Shown: piece by piece, positions 17,301 to 25,804 of the stretch
Position numbering within the stretch: position 1 is the stretch's first letter
Layout: each line of letters begins with the position of its first letter
Position numbers and translations under genes: made by a program
DNA from: Methylophilus sp. 14
GTDB lineage: Bacteria; Pseudomonadota; Gammaproteobacteria; Burkholderiales; Methylophilaceae
Direction: 5' to 3'
Length of the DNA: 64,000 nucleotides
NCBI RefSeq assembly: GCF_015354345.1
Contig: NZ_JADKYS010000001.1
Span: forward strand, 947,232-1,011,231
The notes under the pieces: generated by a model
What the model was told of the DNA's origin: nothing
The model's input: only the letters and a program-made list of their open reading frames with translations
Database searches by the model: none

Positions 17301-17624
17301 ATGAACACACTCACCCTGCAAGAGGCTGCGAAGTTTCTCAAGATTCACCCTGTTACATTATCCATTAAAGCCGCTGCTGGTGAAGTGCAAGGGGCAAAGG
17401 TGGGTAAGAGATGGGTTTTTGTAGATGTTGACCTGGTTGAATACATCAGGTCACAATACAAAGCGCGGGCGTTGCAGGGTGAACGAAAGGAAACAATATG
17501 TCACTCTTCAAACGCAAAGATTCGTCCTTCTGGTGGCTCAAAATTACTGTCAGTGGACGAACAATACAACGTAGTACTGGGACTGACGACAAAATCAAAG
17601 CCCAGGAATACCACGACACGCTAA
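17301..17624 (+). CDS. HTH protein, excisionase-like, overlapping the integrase gene
   Basis: A 107-residue protein whose first 55 residues form a MerR/excisionase-type helix-turn-helix: LTLQEAAKFLKIHPVTLSIK, then the wing KVGKRWVFVDVDLVEYI. It sits between Rep and integrase, as Xis proteins often do, and probably controls integration or excision. Its last 127 bases overlap the integrase gene in another frame; the C-terminal 42 residues, encoded by the overlap, show no domain. The ATG abuts the Rep stop codon, so the three genes are likely one operon. Confidence 0.75.
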   Translation: MNTLTLQEAAKFLKIHPVTLSIKAAAGEVQGAKVGKRWVFVDVDLVEYIRSQYKARALQGERKETICHSSNAKIRPSGGSKLLSVDEQYNVVLGLTTKSKPRNTTTR

Positions 17625-18514
17625 AAGCGCAGTTGTGGCAGCAAGAGCGGTTAGGTGTAAAACCTGATCGAACTTGGCGAGAAGCGGTTGTACGTTGGAC
17701 AAACGAAACCTCTGATAAAGCTACGCACAAAGAGGACATTCGAAAGCTGGCCTGGATGCATCAGTTTTTAGGCGATTTAACGCTTGATGCGGTAAACCAG
17801 GAAGTGATTGAGCGTGTTCGGGCGGCTAAACTCAAAGAGGCTACTAAGTCTACGACCAATCGTTATTTGGCATTGCTTCGAGCGATTCTCATTCGTGCAC
17901 GAGATGAATGGGAATGGATTGAAAAAGCGCCAAAAATACGGCTCTTTAAAGAATCTAATATACGAGAACGGTCTTTGACTGCTGAACAAGTCAATCTGTT
18001 GTTAAGTGAGTTGCCGTTGCATCAACGTGAAACAGTGTTGTTTGCTTTGTGTACAGGGCTTAGGCAGCAGAATGTATTGCAGCTTGAATGGGCACAGGTC
18101 AATTTTGAATTGAAGCATGCCTGGGTAAGAGCAACACATTCTAAAAATCGAAGGCCGATTGCAGTACCGTTAAATGAAACCGCAATCAATGTTTTAAAGC
18201 GCCAAGTAGGTAAACATGAAACTCGAGTGTTTACTTATGCAGGCAAGCCACTATGCACGGCAAATACCCGTGCTTGGCGTGCAGCATTGAAAAGGGCGGG
18301 AATCACAGATTTTCGCTGGCACGATCTGCGGCATACATGGGCAACCTGGCAACGGCAGGCTGGCACACCTACACATGAGTTACAGCGGTTAGGTGGTTGG
18401 CGTTCTGGTGTAATGGTTGAACGATATGCGCATCTCGCACCAGATCATTTGGCGAATGCTGCAAACCGATTAGATTCTAAATTCGAAGGTTACGATTTAG
18501 CTACGATGGGCTAG
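17498..18514 (+). CDS. Tyrosine integrase of the tRNA-Asn element
   Basis: A 338-residue phage-type integrase. It has an N-terminal arm-binding region starting MSLFKRKDSSFWWLKI, a SAM-like core-binding domain, and a complete catalytic domain: Arg in CTGLRQQNVLQLEW, the HxxR box WHDLRHTWATW, and LGGWRSGVMVERYAHL with the nucleophilic Tyr. It should catalyse recombination at the 3' half of the tRNA-Asn gene, whose duplicated copies flank the element. The stop codon lies one base before the attR repeat and is followed at once by a terminator. The gene begins inside the HTH gene, so translation is probably coupled. Confidence 0.93.
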   Translation: MSLFKRKDSSFWWLKITVSGRTIQRSTGTDDKIKAQEYHDTLKAQLWQQERLGVKPDRTWREAVVRWTNETSDKATHKEDIRKLAWMHQFLGDLTLDAVNQEVIERVRAAKLKEATKSTTNRYLALLRAILIRARDEWEWIEKAPKIRLFKESNIRERSLTAEQVNLLLSELPLHQRETVLFALCTGLRQQNVLQLEWAQVNFELKHAWVRATHSKNRRPIAVPLNETAINVLKRQVGKHETRVFTYAGKPLCTANTRAWRAALKRAGITDFRWHDLRHTWATWQRQAGTPTHELQRLGGWRSGVMVERYAHLAPDHLANAANRLDSKFEGYDLATMG

Positions 18515-18599
18515 AAAGCAAAAAGCCTTGTATTTCTACAAGGCTTTTTTTATTTGGCTCCTCAACCTGGGCTCGAACCAGGGACCTACGGATTAACAG
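18515..18599. repeat. attR: direct repeat with terminator and tRNA-Asn 3' half
   Basis: The partner of the repeat at 12940-13024: 81 of 85 bases identical, with the last 49 identical. It forms the element end that restores the tRNA-Asn gene. The tRNA side continues past 18599 into the complete gene. Confidence 0.92.
18521..18551. terminator. Terminator after the integrase and tRNA-Asn genes
   Basis: The hairpin AAAAGCCTTGT-ATTTCT-ACAAGGCTTTT with flanking A and T runs serves both the integrase (plus) and the tRNA-Asn gene (minus). It is an element-borne version of the hairpin at 12946-12976, with two stem pairs changed (G-C to A-T and C-G to T-A). Confidence 0.82.
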
Positions 18600-18630
18600 T
18601 CCGGCGCTCTACCGACTGAGCTATTGAGGA
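18555..18630 (-). tRNA. tRNA-Asn (GTT)
   Basis: A 76-base tRNA on the minus strand with the acceptor arm TCCTCAA/TTGAGGA, D-loop AGCTCAGTCGGTAGAGC, anticodon stem-loop GGACTGTTAATCC (anticodon GTT), T-loop GGTTCGAGCC and encoded CCA. It is intact although the element is inserted, because the element supplies a copy of the 3' half. Confidence 0.96.
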
Positions 18631-18654
18631 ATCGGTACGTCGTTTGAAGGCGCT

Positions 18655-18683
18655 ATATTACTGAGACCACGCCCCTTGGTCAA
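18655..18683 (-). promoter_or_regulatory. Sigma-70-type promoter of tRNA-Asn
   Basis: On the minus strand, TTGACC (18683-18678) and TAATAT (18660-18655) are separated by 17 bases. The -10 box ends 24 bases before the tRNA 5' end, a good position for a stable-RNA promoter. Confidence 0.7.
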
Positions 18684-18851
18684 CCACTTTTTGCGAAATA
18701 TTTTATATTTTTTGTCATTGACAAATCGGCAGCTGGAAATGGCTTGCACACGCCCTGTTTTAAGCAAATTTTTGTAATATTCATGGCCTCATGCCTTGAC
18801 AGCAGCGGGTTTGTCAGGGTGCTGACTTATAATATTCGCCAGGAGAGTACG

Positions 18852-19379
18852 ATGCGAACCATGGTTGGAAAAATTGCAAGTGTGGATGGCGTGGCAGAAG
18901 TGATTGATGCCCGCGGTCAGCATCATCGTCTGGCAGCAGGCGACTGGTTGCGTGAGGGTGATCGTTTGGTCACCAGCCACGGTGCCGCGGTGACGGTTGA
19001 AACGACTGTGGGTGGCCTGGTGCAGGTGAGTGAGTCGCAGACCATCACCTTGAATGCGCAGTTAAGTGCTGACTTTATGGCCGATAGCAGTGACGATGCG
19101 GTGAACCCGTGGTTATTGCAGCAGGTGCTGTCTGCGATTCAGTCTCAAGACGATGTGCTGGATTTGTCTGCTTTGCTGGGGACGATGCCAGCAGGCGATG
19201 GTTTTAGCGCATTTGCGGCTGAGGTGCCGGTTGCTTTGCATATTGAGGATTTGATTCAGGATCATGCGTCAGTAAGTGCGCAGGCTGTGAGCGGGGTGGT
19301 AGATCTGATGGCAAGTGCCGGACTACCCAGCGACGTGGCTTTGCAGCAAAGCTTGCTCAAAGACTTCATTAAGGATTAA
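18852..19379 (+). CDS. Stand-alone retention-module protein (LapA-type adhesin N-terminus)
   Basis: A 175-residue protein whose first 75 residues match the retention module that begins LapA/BapA-type RTX adhesins: MVGKIASVDGVAEVIDARGQ, then LAAGDWLREGDRLVTSHGA and a strand pattern ending SESQTITL. In adhesins this domain folds in the periplasm and plugs the outer-membrane pore so that the adhesin stays on the cell. Here the protein ends after about 100 more residues without any repeats, RTX motifs or secretion signal, and no type I secretion gene is nearby. It may be a truncated adhesin or a small protein that reuses the fold. The start at 18852 has AGGAGAG before it. Confidence 0.7.
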   Translation: MRTMVGKIASVDGVAEVIDARGQHHRLAAGDWLREGDRLVTSHGAAVTVETTVGGLVQVSESQTITLNAQLSADFMADSSDDAVNPWLLQQVLSAIQSQDDVLDLSALLGTMPAGDGFSAFAAEVPVALHIEDLIQDHASVSAQAVSGVVDLMASAGLPSDVALQQSLLKDFIKD

Positions 19380-19397
19380 TTTTTAAAGCATCCAAAT

Positions 19398-19424
19398 AAA
19401 AAGCGCCCTGGGGCGCTTTTTTAT
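19398..19424. terminator. Bidirectional terminator between the retention-module gene and aspC
   Basis: The hairpin AAGCGCCC-TG-GGGCGCTT lies between an A run and a T run, in the gap where the plus-strand retention-module gene and the minus-strand aminotransferase converge. Confidence 0.85.
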
Positions 19425-19440
19425 TGTCAGTCATTATTGC

Positions 19441-20652
19441 TTAGTTTAATGCTTTTTCAATACGATCCAATGCTTCGCGCAGGTTTTCCATGCTGGTCGC
19501 AAACGAGATGCGGAAGTAACCTTCAGCGCCGAAAGCGGAACCTGGCACGACGGCAACGTTATGCTCTTCCAGCAGGTATTCCGCTAATGCCATGTCTGTG
19601 GCTGCGTTGATTTTGCCTGCCTGATGGAGGTTGGCAATCGCCTGGCGTGCATCCGGGAAGGCGTAAAACGCGCCGCCAGCCATCAGGCAGCTCAGGCCTG
19701 GCATGGCGTTAAAGCGGTCTACCACATATTTATGACGCTCACGGAAGGCTGCCACCATTGGCTTGATACAGTCTTGTGAGCCGCTCAGTGCTGCTTCGGC
19801 TGCATATTGTGAAATTGAAGCCGGGTTGCTGGTGGACTGGCTTTGCAGGATTTCCATGGCTTTAATGATGTAAGCCGGGCCTGCCGCATAACCAATACGC
19901 CAGCCGGTCATGGAGTAGGCTTTTGAAACACCGTTCAACACGATACAACGGTCTTTGAGGCCTGGCGTTGCATTGAGGATGTTATGGAATTTGTCGCCGG
20001 TCAGGTTGACGTGCTCATACATGTCATCGGTGGCAATTAATACGTGTGGATGTTTGAGCAATACCTCACCCAGGGCTTTTAATTCATCCAGGGTATAGAC
20101 GGCACCGGTGGGGTTAGAAGGTGAGTTAAACATGACCAACTTGGTTTTAGCGTTAATGGCCGCTTCGAGTTGTGCTGGCAGCAGTTTAAAACCTTGCTCA
20201 ATGCCGCATTCCAGAATCACCGGTTTGGCTTCGGCCACCATGGCGATATCCGCATAGCTGACCCAGTAAGGCGCTGGCACAATGACTTCATCGCCAGCAT
20301 TCAATACCGCCAGGCACAGGTTGAAAATGGTTTGCTTGCCGCCCACGCCGACAATCACTTCGTTCAAGGTGTAGTCAAAACCGTTTTCATTTTTAAATTT
20401 GTTAACAATGGCTTTTTTAAGTGCTGGAATGCCGCTGACAGGCGTGTATTTGGTGTAACCGGCATCAATCGCTGCCTTGGCTGCATCTTTAATATGTTGT
20501 GGCGTATCAAAGTCTGGCTCACCAGCAGCCAGGGCAATAATCGGGCGACCTTCGGCTTTGTATTTCGCAGCTTTGGCAGTAATAGCCAAAGTTGGGGATT
20601 CTTTAATGGATAACACGCGTGCAGACAGCACGTTGGCGGCAGCTTGGCTCAA
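19441..20652 (-). CDS. aspC: Aspartate aminotransferase, class I
   Basis: A 403-residue PLP enzyme of fold type I, subgroup I-gamma by its look (as in Thermus and many proteobacteria), that exchanges amino groups between aspartate and 2-oxoglutarate. The PLP lysine is in VLNGVSKAYSMTGWRIGYAAGP; the substrate-binding Arg lies near the C-terminus in GYFRISFATS; SNPTGAVYTLDEL is the usual PLP loop. Full length, own promoter and convergent terminator. Some members also act as prephenate aminotransferases. Confidence 0.9.
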   Translation of the reverse strand: MSQAAANVLSARVLSIKESPTLAITAKAAKYKAEGRPIIALAAGEPDFDTPQHIKDAAKAAIDAGYTKYTPVSGIPALKKAIVNKFKNENGFDYTLNEVIVGVGGKQTIFNLCLAVLNAGDEVIVPAPYWVSYADIAMVAEAKPVILECGIEQGFKLLPAQLEAAINAKTKLVMFNSPSNPTGAVYTLDELKALGEVLLKHPHVLIATDDMYEHVNLTGDKFHNILNATPGLKDRCIVLNGVSKAYSMTGWRIGYAAGPAYIIKAMEILQSQSTSNPASISQYAAEAALSGSQDCIKPMVAAFRERHKYVVDRFNAMPGLSCLMAGGAFYAFPDARQAIANLHQAGKINAATDMALAEYLLEEHNVAVVPGSAFGAEGYFRISFATSMENLREALDRIEKALN

Positions 20653-20737
20653 GATTGCTTCCTTGTTGGTCGACTATGCTCAAACAGACCGCTAAATGCG
20701 ACCTGCAAAAAATTGAAAAACGCAATATTTTACGCAA

Positions 20738-20774
20738 AAAAACACCGCTGTGGAAGCTGGCACAGGGTGTTTCT
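20738..20774 (-). terminator. Terminator after the trypsin-like protease gene
   Basis: Read on the minus strand, AAACACCCTGTG and CACAGCGGTGTTT form a stem around an eight-base loop and are followed by TTTTTTT. It starts 18 bases after the protease stop codon. Confidence 0.75.
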
Positions 20775-20791
20775 TTAAAATAATCAAACCG

Positions 20792-21808
20792 TTATTTTGA
20801 GCAGTTTTGGTTGCAACCGACGTAAGCCTGGTAAACAGGCACCAGTAAGGGGTCGATTTGCTGTAGTCGGGTTTCAATCTGACGTACCGTTTGCTGGTCG
20901 CCAAGCTGTTGCGCGACCTCCCCACGTTTAAACCAGGCTTCGACAAATTGCGGATCCAGGCTGACTGCCTGGTCAAAAGCGCTGGCCGCCGAGGTGAGTT
21001 GTTTTAAGGATAATTGTGCCAGGCCGAGGCTAAACCAGGCATCTGCGCTGGTGGGTTCTTGCTGCGTCCACAAGGTGCTCACTTTTTGCAAGGCTGCCCA
21101 GTCTTGCCGCGACTCAGGCACTGCGGCACGCATGTAAAAAGGTTTTTTGTCTTCATCTTCTTCCCACAGCGCTTTGCCGTGCACCGGGAACTCTGTGCTG
21201 GCGGGCATTTTTTCCAGGGTTTCCAGCCATTCAACAGGCAGTGCAAAGTGGATGCTGCCGCCATTGCCTGCGGTTTTGAAGGTATTGATACCGACCAGCC
21301 TGCCTTCCATGTCAAACAGGCCGCTGCCACTGGCGCCCATGAGAAACTTGGCGCTGCTGCGTATCATATTGCCGGGTTGTGTGGGGTAGAGGCCCTGAAT
21401 TTCACCGATGGAGGTGATCGGTGCCGGGACACCATTGGAGTGGCCGATGGCGGTGATTTCCTGTCCGCGCGTAAGGCTCAGGCTGTTGCCGCGCAGCACG
21501 GGTTTAAATGGCATGTTGTGGGTGGAGACCAGGCAGAGGTCGTGCCAGGCGTCGGCGCGCACGTCTGTAATCGGGTAACTGTCTTCGCCGCGCGAAATCC
21601 ACGGCTGTTTGGTGGCACGCAATACATGGCAGTTGGTCACCACCTGATTGTCTGCCACCACCACGCCAGAACCATAGGCCATGCCGCCATCCGGGTTGTA
21701 GCCGCGGATCATGACGACGCCAAAATAGGCCTCCATCAGGGCCTGTTGGTTATAGGCGTTGGCAAGCGATGTGCCGAGTAACATACATGCTAAGAACAAG
21801 TGTTTCAC
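20792..21808 (-). CDS. Periplasmic trypsin-like serine protease with TPR tail
   Basis: A 338-residue exported protein (signal MKHLFLACMLLGTSLANA). The protease domain (about residues 25-210) shows the full triad: His in VVTNCHVL, Asp in AWHDLCLV, Ser in GASGSGLFD, with the closing strand GGSIHFALP. There is no PDZ domain, unlike HtrA/DegP. The C-terminal part (about 240-320) has TPR-like helices, for example AWFSLGLAQLSLKQLTSAA and AFDQAVSLDPQFVEAWFKRG, which probably bind a partner or substrate. It is a single-gene unit divergent from uvrB; substrate unknown. Confidence 0.82.
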   Translation of the reverse strand: MKHLFLACMLLGTSLANAYNQQALMEAYFGVVMIRGYNPDGGMAYGSGVVVADNQVVTNCHVLRATKQPWISRGEDSYPITDVRADAWHDLCLVSTHNMPFKPVLRGNSLSLTRGQEITAIGHSNGVPAPITSIGEIQGLYPTQPGNMIRSSAKFLMGASGSGLFDMEGRLVGINTFKTAGNGGSIHFALPVEWLETLEKMPASTEFPVHGKALWEEDEDKKPFYMRAAVPESRQDWAALQKVSTLWTQQEPTSADAWFSLGLAQLSLKQLTSAASAFDQAVSLDPQFVEAWFKRGEVAQQLGDQQTVRQIETRLQQIDPLLVPVYQAYVGCNQNCSK

Positions 21809-21966
21809 GTGATTCCCCAGGTGCCTGTTTTGATGTTTTTGAAATGACTGATTCTTGCGATAAAAGTTCTGGCGACAAGTATCTGCGAAAATTGTAAATC
21901 ATGCGCCTGTGGCTGCAAAAACAGTTAAAATATGATTTATACCATTCTTGTCTCCAAATTGTTCTT

Positions 21967-24000
21967 GTGATCGTCACTTTTCCGGGCAGTAAATACGAAT
22001 TGCACCAGCCGTTTCCCCCTGCTGGCGATCAGCCACAGGCGATTGAAAAGCTCACGCAAGGCATTGAAGCGGGCCTGCAATTTCAAACCCTGCTCGGCGT
22101 GACGGGTTCAGGCAAAACCTACACCATGGCTAACGTGATTGCACGCACGGGTAAACCGGCGATTGTCATGGCCCCCAACAAGACACTGGCGGCACAGCTT
22201 TATAGTGAGTTCAGGGAGTTTTTCCCCAATAATGCGGTGGAGTATTTCGTCAGTTATTACGATTACTACCAGCCTGAGGCTTATGTGCCTTCGCGCGACC
22301 TGTTTATTGAAAAAGACTCCAGTATTAATGACCATATAGAACAGATGCGTTTGTCGGCGACCAAAGCCATCCTGGAGCGTGAAGATACGGTGATCGTGGC
22401 GACGGTGTCGGCGATTTACGGTATTGGCGACCCGGGTGAGTATCATGGCATGGTGCTGCATATCCACCAGGGTAAAAAGGTCGCGCAAAAAGACATCGTG
22501 ACACAGCTGATCAACATGCAGTATGACCGCAATGATTTTGATTTCAGCCGCGGTTGTTTCAGGGTGCGTGGCGATATTATTGATGTGTTCCCGTCAGAGA
22601 ACAGTGAAACGGCGGTGCGCATCAGCCTGTTTGATGATGAAATCGACAGTATCCAGTTGTTCGACCCGCTCACCGGTCAGGTGTTTAACAAAATCCACAA
22701 TTTCCGTATTTTCCCCTCCAGCCATTATGTAACGGCGCGTGAAGCCACGGTGCGGGCGATGGATACGATTAAAGAAGAACTGCGCCAGCGCGTGAGTTTT
22801 TTCCTCAGTGAAAACAAGCTGGTAGAAGCGCAGCGTATTGAACAGCGCACACGCTTTGACCTGGAAATGCTCAATGAAATCGGCTTCTGTAAGGGCATTG
22901 AGAACTATAGCCGTCATTTAACGGGCCGTCCTCCAGGCAATCCACCGCCCACATTGATTGATTATCTGCCTGCAGATGCGTTGATGATCATTGATGAAAG
23001 CCACGTCACCGTGCCGCAAGTGGGTGGCATGTATTTAGGCGACCGCTCGCGTAAATCCAACCTGGTCGATTATGGCTGGCGCTTGCCTTCGGCCATGGAT
23101 AACCGTCCGCTCAAGTTTGAAGAGTTTGAGCACATTATGCGCCAGTGCGTGTTTGTGTCGGCAACGCCCGCAGATTATGAAAAAAACCACCAGCAGCAAG
23201 TGGTAGAGATGATCGCGCGCCCGACTGGCCTGGTCGACCCTGAAGTCACGGTGAAACCAGCTGATACGCAAGTGGATGATTTGCTGGGCGAAATTAAATT
23301 GCGTGTAGAGGTGGGTGAGCGCGTGCTGGCGACCACACTCACCAAGCGCATGGCCGAAGACTTGACTGATTACTTAAGCGAGCATGGCGTCAAAGTGCGC
23401 TATCTGCATAGTGATATTGATACGGTAGAGCGCGTGGAGATTATCCGTGACTTGCGCCTGGGTGAGTTTGATGTGCTGGTGGGCATTAACCTGCTGCGCG
23501 AAGGCCTGGATATTCCAGAAGTGTCGTTAGTTGCCGTACTGGATGCTGATAAAGAAGGCTTCTTGCGTTCTGAACGCTCACTGATCCAAACCGCAGGCCG
23601 CGCGGCGCGTAACCTTAACGGCAAGGTGATTTTTTACGGCAACAAAATTACCCGCAGCATGAAGCTGGCGATGGATGAAGCCGATCGCAGACGCAAGATC
23701 CAACTGGCTTTTAACGCTGAGCATGGCATCACGCCTAAAGGCGTGACTAAACGCATCAAGGATATTATTGATGGCGTTTACGATAAGGACGAAGCCCAGC
23801 GTGAACGCAAGGCCGCACAGGAGCAGGCCAGCTACGAAAATATGAGCGAAAAAACCTTGACCAAAGAGCTCAAGCGCATTGAAAAAGTCATGCACGACGC
23901 AGCCAAGAACCTGGAATTCGAAAAAGCGGCACAATACCGTGACCAGCTAAAAAAACTCAAGTTGCAGGCATTCGGTGCCGAAGTAGAAGATTTGAAATGA
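21967..24000 (+). CDS. uvrB: UvrABC excinuclease subunit B
   Basis: A 677-residue UvrB, the damage-verifying helicase-like subunit of nucleotide excision repair. Walker [14 protein letters not shown] lies near residue 40, the DEAD-like box [12 protein letters not shown] in the middle, the helicase motif [13 protein letters not shown] further on, and the C-terminal UVR motif [21 protein letters not shown] longer frame goes back to 21901, but the family begins [15 protein letters not shown], so the GTG at 21967 is the likely start. The last four bases overlap the SemiSWEET gene. Confidence 0.95.
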   Translation: MIVTFPGSKYELHQPFPPAGDQPQAIEKLTQGIEAGLQFQTLLGVTGSGKTYTMANVIARTGKPAIVMAPNKTLAAQLYSEFREFFPNNAVEYFVSYYDYYQPEAYVPSRDLFIEKDSSINDHIEQMRLSATKAILEREDTVIVATVSAIYGIGDPGEYHGMVLHIHQGKKVAQKDIVTQLINMQYDRNDFDFSRGCFRVRGDIIDVFPSENSETAVRISLFDDEIDSIQLFDPLTGQVFNKIHNFRIFPSSHYVTAREATVRAMDTIKEELRQRVSFFLSENKLVEAQRIEQRTRFDLEMLNEIGFCKGIENYSRHLTGRPPGNPPPTLIDYLPADALMIIDESHVTVPQVGGMYLGDRSRKSNLVDYGWRLPSAMDNRPLKFEEFEHIMRQCVFVSATPADYEKNHQQQVVEMIARPTGLVDPEVTVKPADTQVDDLLGEIKLRVEVGERVLATTLTKRMAEDLTDYLSEHGVKVRYLHSDIDTVERVEIIRDLRLGEFDVLVGINLLREGLDIPEVSLVAVLDADKEGFLRSERSLIQTAGRAARNLNGKVIFYGNKITRSMKLAMDEADRRRKIQLAFNAEHGITPKGVTKRIKDIIDGVYDKDEAQRERKAAQEQASYENMSEKTLTKELKRIEKVMHDAAKNLEFEKAAQYRDQLKKLKLQAFGAEVEDLK

Positions 24001-24263
24001 CCACCTTACATCTCTGTATTGGCTCGATTGCTGCCGTGTGCACTACGCTAGCATTTGTGCCACAGGTCGTGCAATCCTGGCGTACCAGAGACCTAAGTGG
24101 TATTTCACTGCCTATGTATACGATTTTTACCATCGGCGTGTTGCTTTGGCTGATTTATGGCATCCTCATCCAGGATTGGCCGGTCATTATTGCTAATGCG
24201 ATCACGGCGATGTTGGCCAGTGTGGTTCTGTTGTTAAAATTGAAATCATGCTTGGCTCGCTGA
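23997..24263 (+). CDS. SemiSWEET/PQ-loop small membrane protein
   Basis: An 88-residue protein of three membrane helices with the PQ-loop motif [18 protein letters not shown], the hallmark of SemiSWEET (MtN3-like) transporters. These act as dimers that move sugars down their gradient; the substrate here is unknown. The ATG overlaps the uvrB stop (ATGA), so it is co-translated with uvrB, though no functional link is evident. Confidence 0.85.
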   Translation: MTTLHLCIGSIAAVCTTLAFVPQVVQSWRTRDLSGISLPMYTIFTIGVLLWLIYGILIQDWPVIIANAITAMLASVVLLLKLKSCLAR

Positions 24264-24315
24264 ATCAGATTTTTTATTAATGATGTTTATAACTATTTTA
24301 TTTTAGGATACGACC

Positions 24316-25185
24316 ATGAAGAAAATTACAAAAGCAGTGTTCCCGGTAGCGGGGCTAGGTACCCGTTTCTTGCCGGCGACCAAAGCCAGTCCCAAGGAAA
24401 TGCTGCCGGTGGTCGATAAGCCGTTGATTCAATATGCGGCGGAAGAGGCCATTGCCGCTGGTGCCACAGAGCTGATTTTTATCACCGGCCGCAACAAGCG
24501 TTCGATTGCTGACCATTTTGACAAAGCCTACGAACTAGAAGCCGAGCTGGAAGCCGCAGGCAAGCAAAAACTGCTTGATATTGTGCACAGCATCCTGCCA
24601 AAAGGCGTGAGCTGCGTCTTTATCCGTCAATCACAAGCGTTGGGCCTGGGCCATGCGGTGTTATGCGCCAAACCAGTGGTGGGCAACGAGCCATTTGCGG
24701 TATTGCTGGCTGATGATTTGCTGGTGGGTGATGTGTCCATCACCAAGCAAATGGTGGATATGTATACCGAGCAGCAATGTTCTATTTTGGGCATTGAAAC
24801 CGTGGCGCCAGAAGAAACCAGCAGCTATGGCGTGGTGGATGCTGTGGCTAAAACGGACGACTTGCTTGAAGTGAAAGGCATGGTAGAAAAACCAAAGCCA
24901 GAAGAGGCACCTTCTAACCTGGCCGTGGTTGGCCGTTATGTGTTGAGCCCACGTATTTTTGATTGCCTGGAGCATGTGAAGCCAGGCAAGGGTGGCGAAA
25001 TCCAGCTGACTGACGGTATTTCTGCCTTGATGGAATTTGAAAAAGTCATGGCTTATCGCTACAAAGGCAAACGTTATGACTGCGGCAGCAAACTGGGCTT
25101 TATGCAGGCCAACGTTGAGCTGGGATTGAAGCATCCTGAAATTGCAGATAGTTTCAAAAGCTACCTGAAAACATTGTCCATCTAA
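24316..25185 (+). CDS. galU: UTP-glucose-1-phosphate uridylyltransferase
   Basis: A 289-residue GalU that makes UDP-glucose from UTP and glucose-1-phosphate, feeding polysaccharide and lipopolysaccharide synthesis. The N-terminal nucleotide loop [20 protein letters not shown], the [10 protein letters not shown] segment, LLADDLLVG and the C-terminal [14 protein letters not shown] are all present. Length is normal for the family. It is followed after six bases by the phosphoribosyltransferase gene. Confidence 0.95.
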   Translation: MKKITKAVFPVAGLGTRFLPATKASPKEMLPVVDKPLIQYAAEEAIAAGATELIFITGRNKRSIADHFDKAYELEAELEAAGKQKLLDIVHSILPKGVSCVFIRQSQALGLGHAVLCAKPVVGNEPFAVLLADDLLVGDVSITKQMVDMYTEQQCSILGIETVAPEETSSYGVVDAVAKTDDLLEVKGMVEKPKPEEAPSNLAVVGRYVLSPRIFDCLEHVKPGKGGEIQLTDGISALMEFEKVMAYRYKGKRYDCGSKLGFMQANVELGLKHPEIADSFKSYLKTLSI

Positions 25186-25191
25186 GCAACC

Positions 25192-25743
25192 ATGCAGGCA
25201 GCACAACAGCAATCGCCAGCCTTTTGGCTGGCACACTCGGACGTGGTGTTTACTGCGGAAGAGGTCAGCCGCGCGATAGACCGCATGGCGGCGCAATTGC
25301 GCGAGCGCTTATCCAGCGGCCAGCCGGTGGTGCTGTTGTGTGTGATGCGTGGTGGTTTATACCTGGCCGGGCAGTTAATGAGCCGCTTGCCAGTGCCAGC
25401 GAGGTTGGATTACCTGCAGGCCAACCGTTATCACGGCACAGCCGGGCAAGAGATTGTCTGGAGCAAACGCCCGGAACTGGATCTGGCCGGGCAAACCGTT
25501 GTTGTACTCGATGATATTCTGGATGAAGGCGTGACGCTGGCAGCAGTCGTTGCACACTGCCGTGAAGCTGGTGCCGCACAGGTGCTGACCGCCGTGCTTA
25601 CCGAAAAAGACAATGGCTTGCAAAAACCGTTGCTGGCCGATGTGGTTGGCCTCACCGTACCTAACCGCTATGTGTTTGGTTGCGGCATGGATGTGTATGG
25701 CTGGTGGCGCAATCTGCCAGAAATTCGCGCCTTGCAAGCCTGA
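25192..25743 (+). CDS. hpt: Hypoxanthine-guanine phosphoribosyltransferase
   Basis: A 183-residue purine-salvage enzyme of the PRT fold. It has LLCVMRGGLYLAGQLMSRL near the N-terminus and the PRPP-binding loop VVVLDDILDEGVTLAAV in the middle, with the C-terminal hood around VPNRYVFGCGMDVYG. It transfers ribose-5-phosphate from PRPP to hypoxanthine or guanine. The gene is six bases behind galU and likely shares its transcript. The next 394 bases begin the tRNA-Ser element. Confidence 0.87.
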   Translation: MQAAQQQSPAFWLAHSDVVFTAEEVSRAIDRMAAQLRERLSSGQPVVLLCVMRGGLYLAGQLMSRLPVPARLDYLQANRYHGTAGQEIVWSKRPELDLAGQTVVVLDDILDEGVTLAAVVAHCREAGAAQVLTAVLTEKDNGLQKPLLADVVGLTVPNRYVFGCGMDVYGWWRNLPEIRALQA

Positions 25744-25782
25744 GCCATTAAAAGTTATACCTTCAATTCAGATTGCCTGAAT

Positions 25783-25804
25783 GCTGGCGGAGAAGGAGGG
25801 ATTC
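25783..25804. repeat. 22-bp direct repeat, tRNA-Ser 3' end (left junction)
   Basis: The 22 bases are identical to 27005-27026, which cover the CCA end and T-stem of the tRNA-Ser(CGA) gene. Outside these 22 bases the two sites differ. This marks the left end of a small element or remnant. Confidence 0.85.

Larger units (their letters stand above)
12976..18599. mobile_element. Integrative element in tRNA-Asn with helicase cargo
   Basis: A 5.6-kb element bounded by 49 identical bases of the tRNA-Asn 3' part. In order it holds a two-gene minus-strand cargo (13169-15807), a 320-base region with a likely replication origin, and a plus-strand module of Rep, HTH protein and tyrosine integrase (16128-18514). 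The integrase gene abuts the intact tRNA, the usual arrangement. The cargo is much richer in A and T than the flanking chromosome, a sign of recent transfer. The Rep is of the type found in filamentous phages, so the element may be a phage-derived or phage-satellite-like unit; no capsid or packaging gene is present. Confidence 0.9.

Noticed and set aside
21014..21781. 255-codon plus-strand frame opposite the serine protease gene
   Set aside because: Composition and lack of motifs fit an antisense shadow of the protease gene with its intact catalytic triad.
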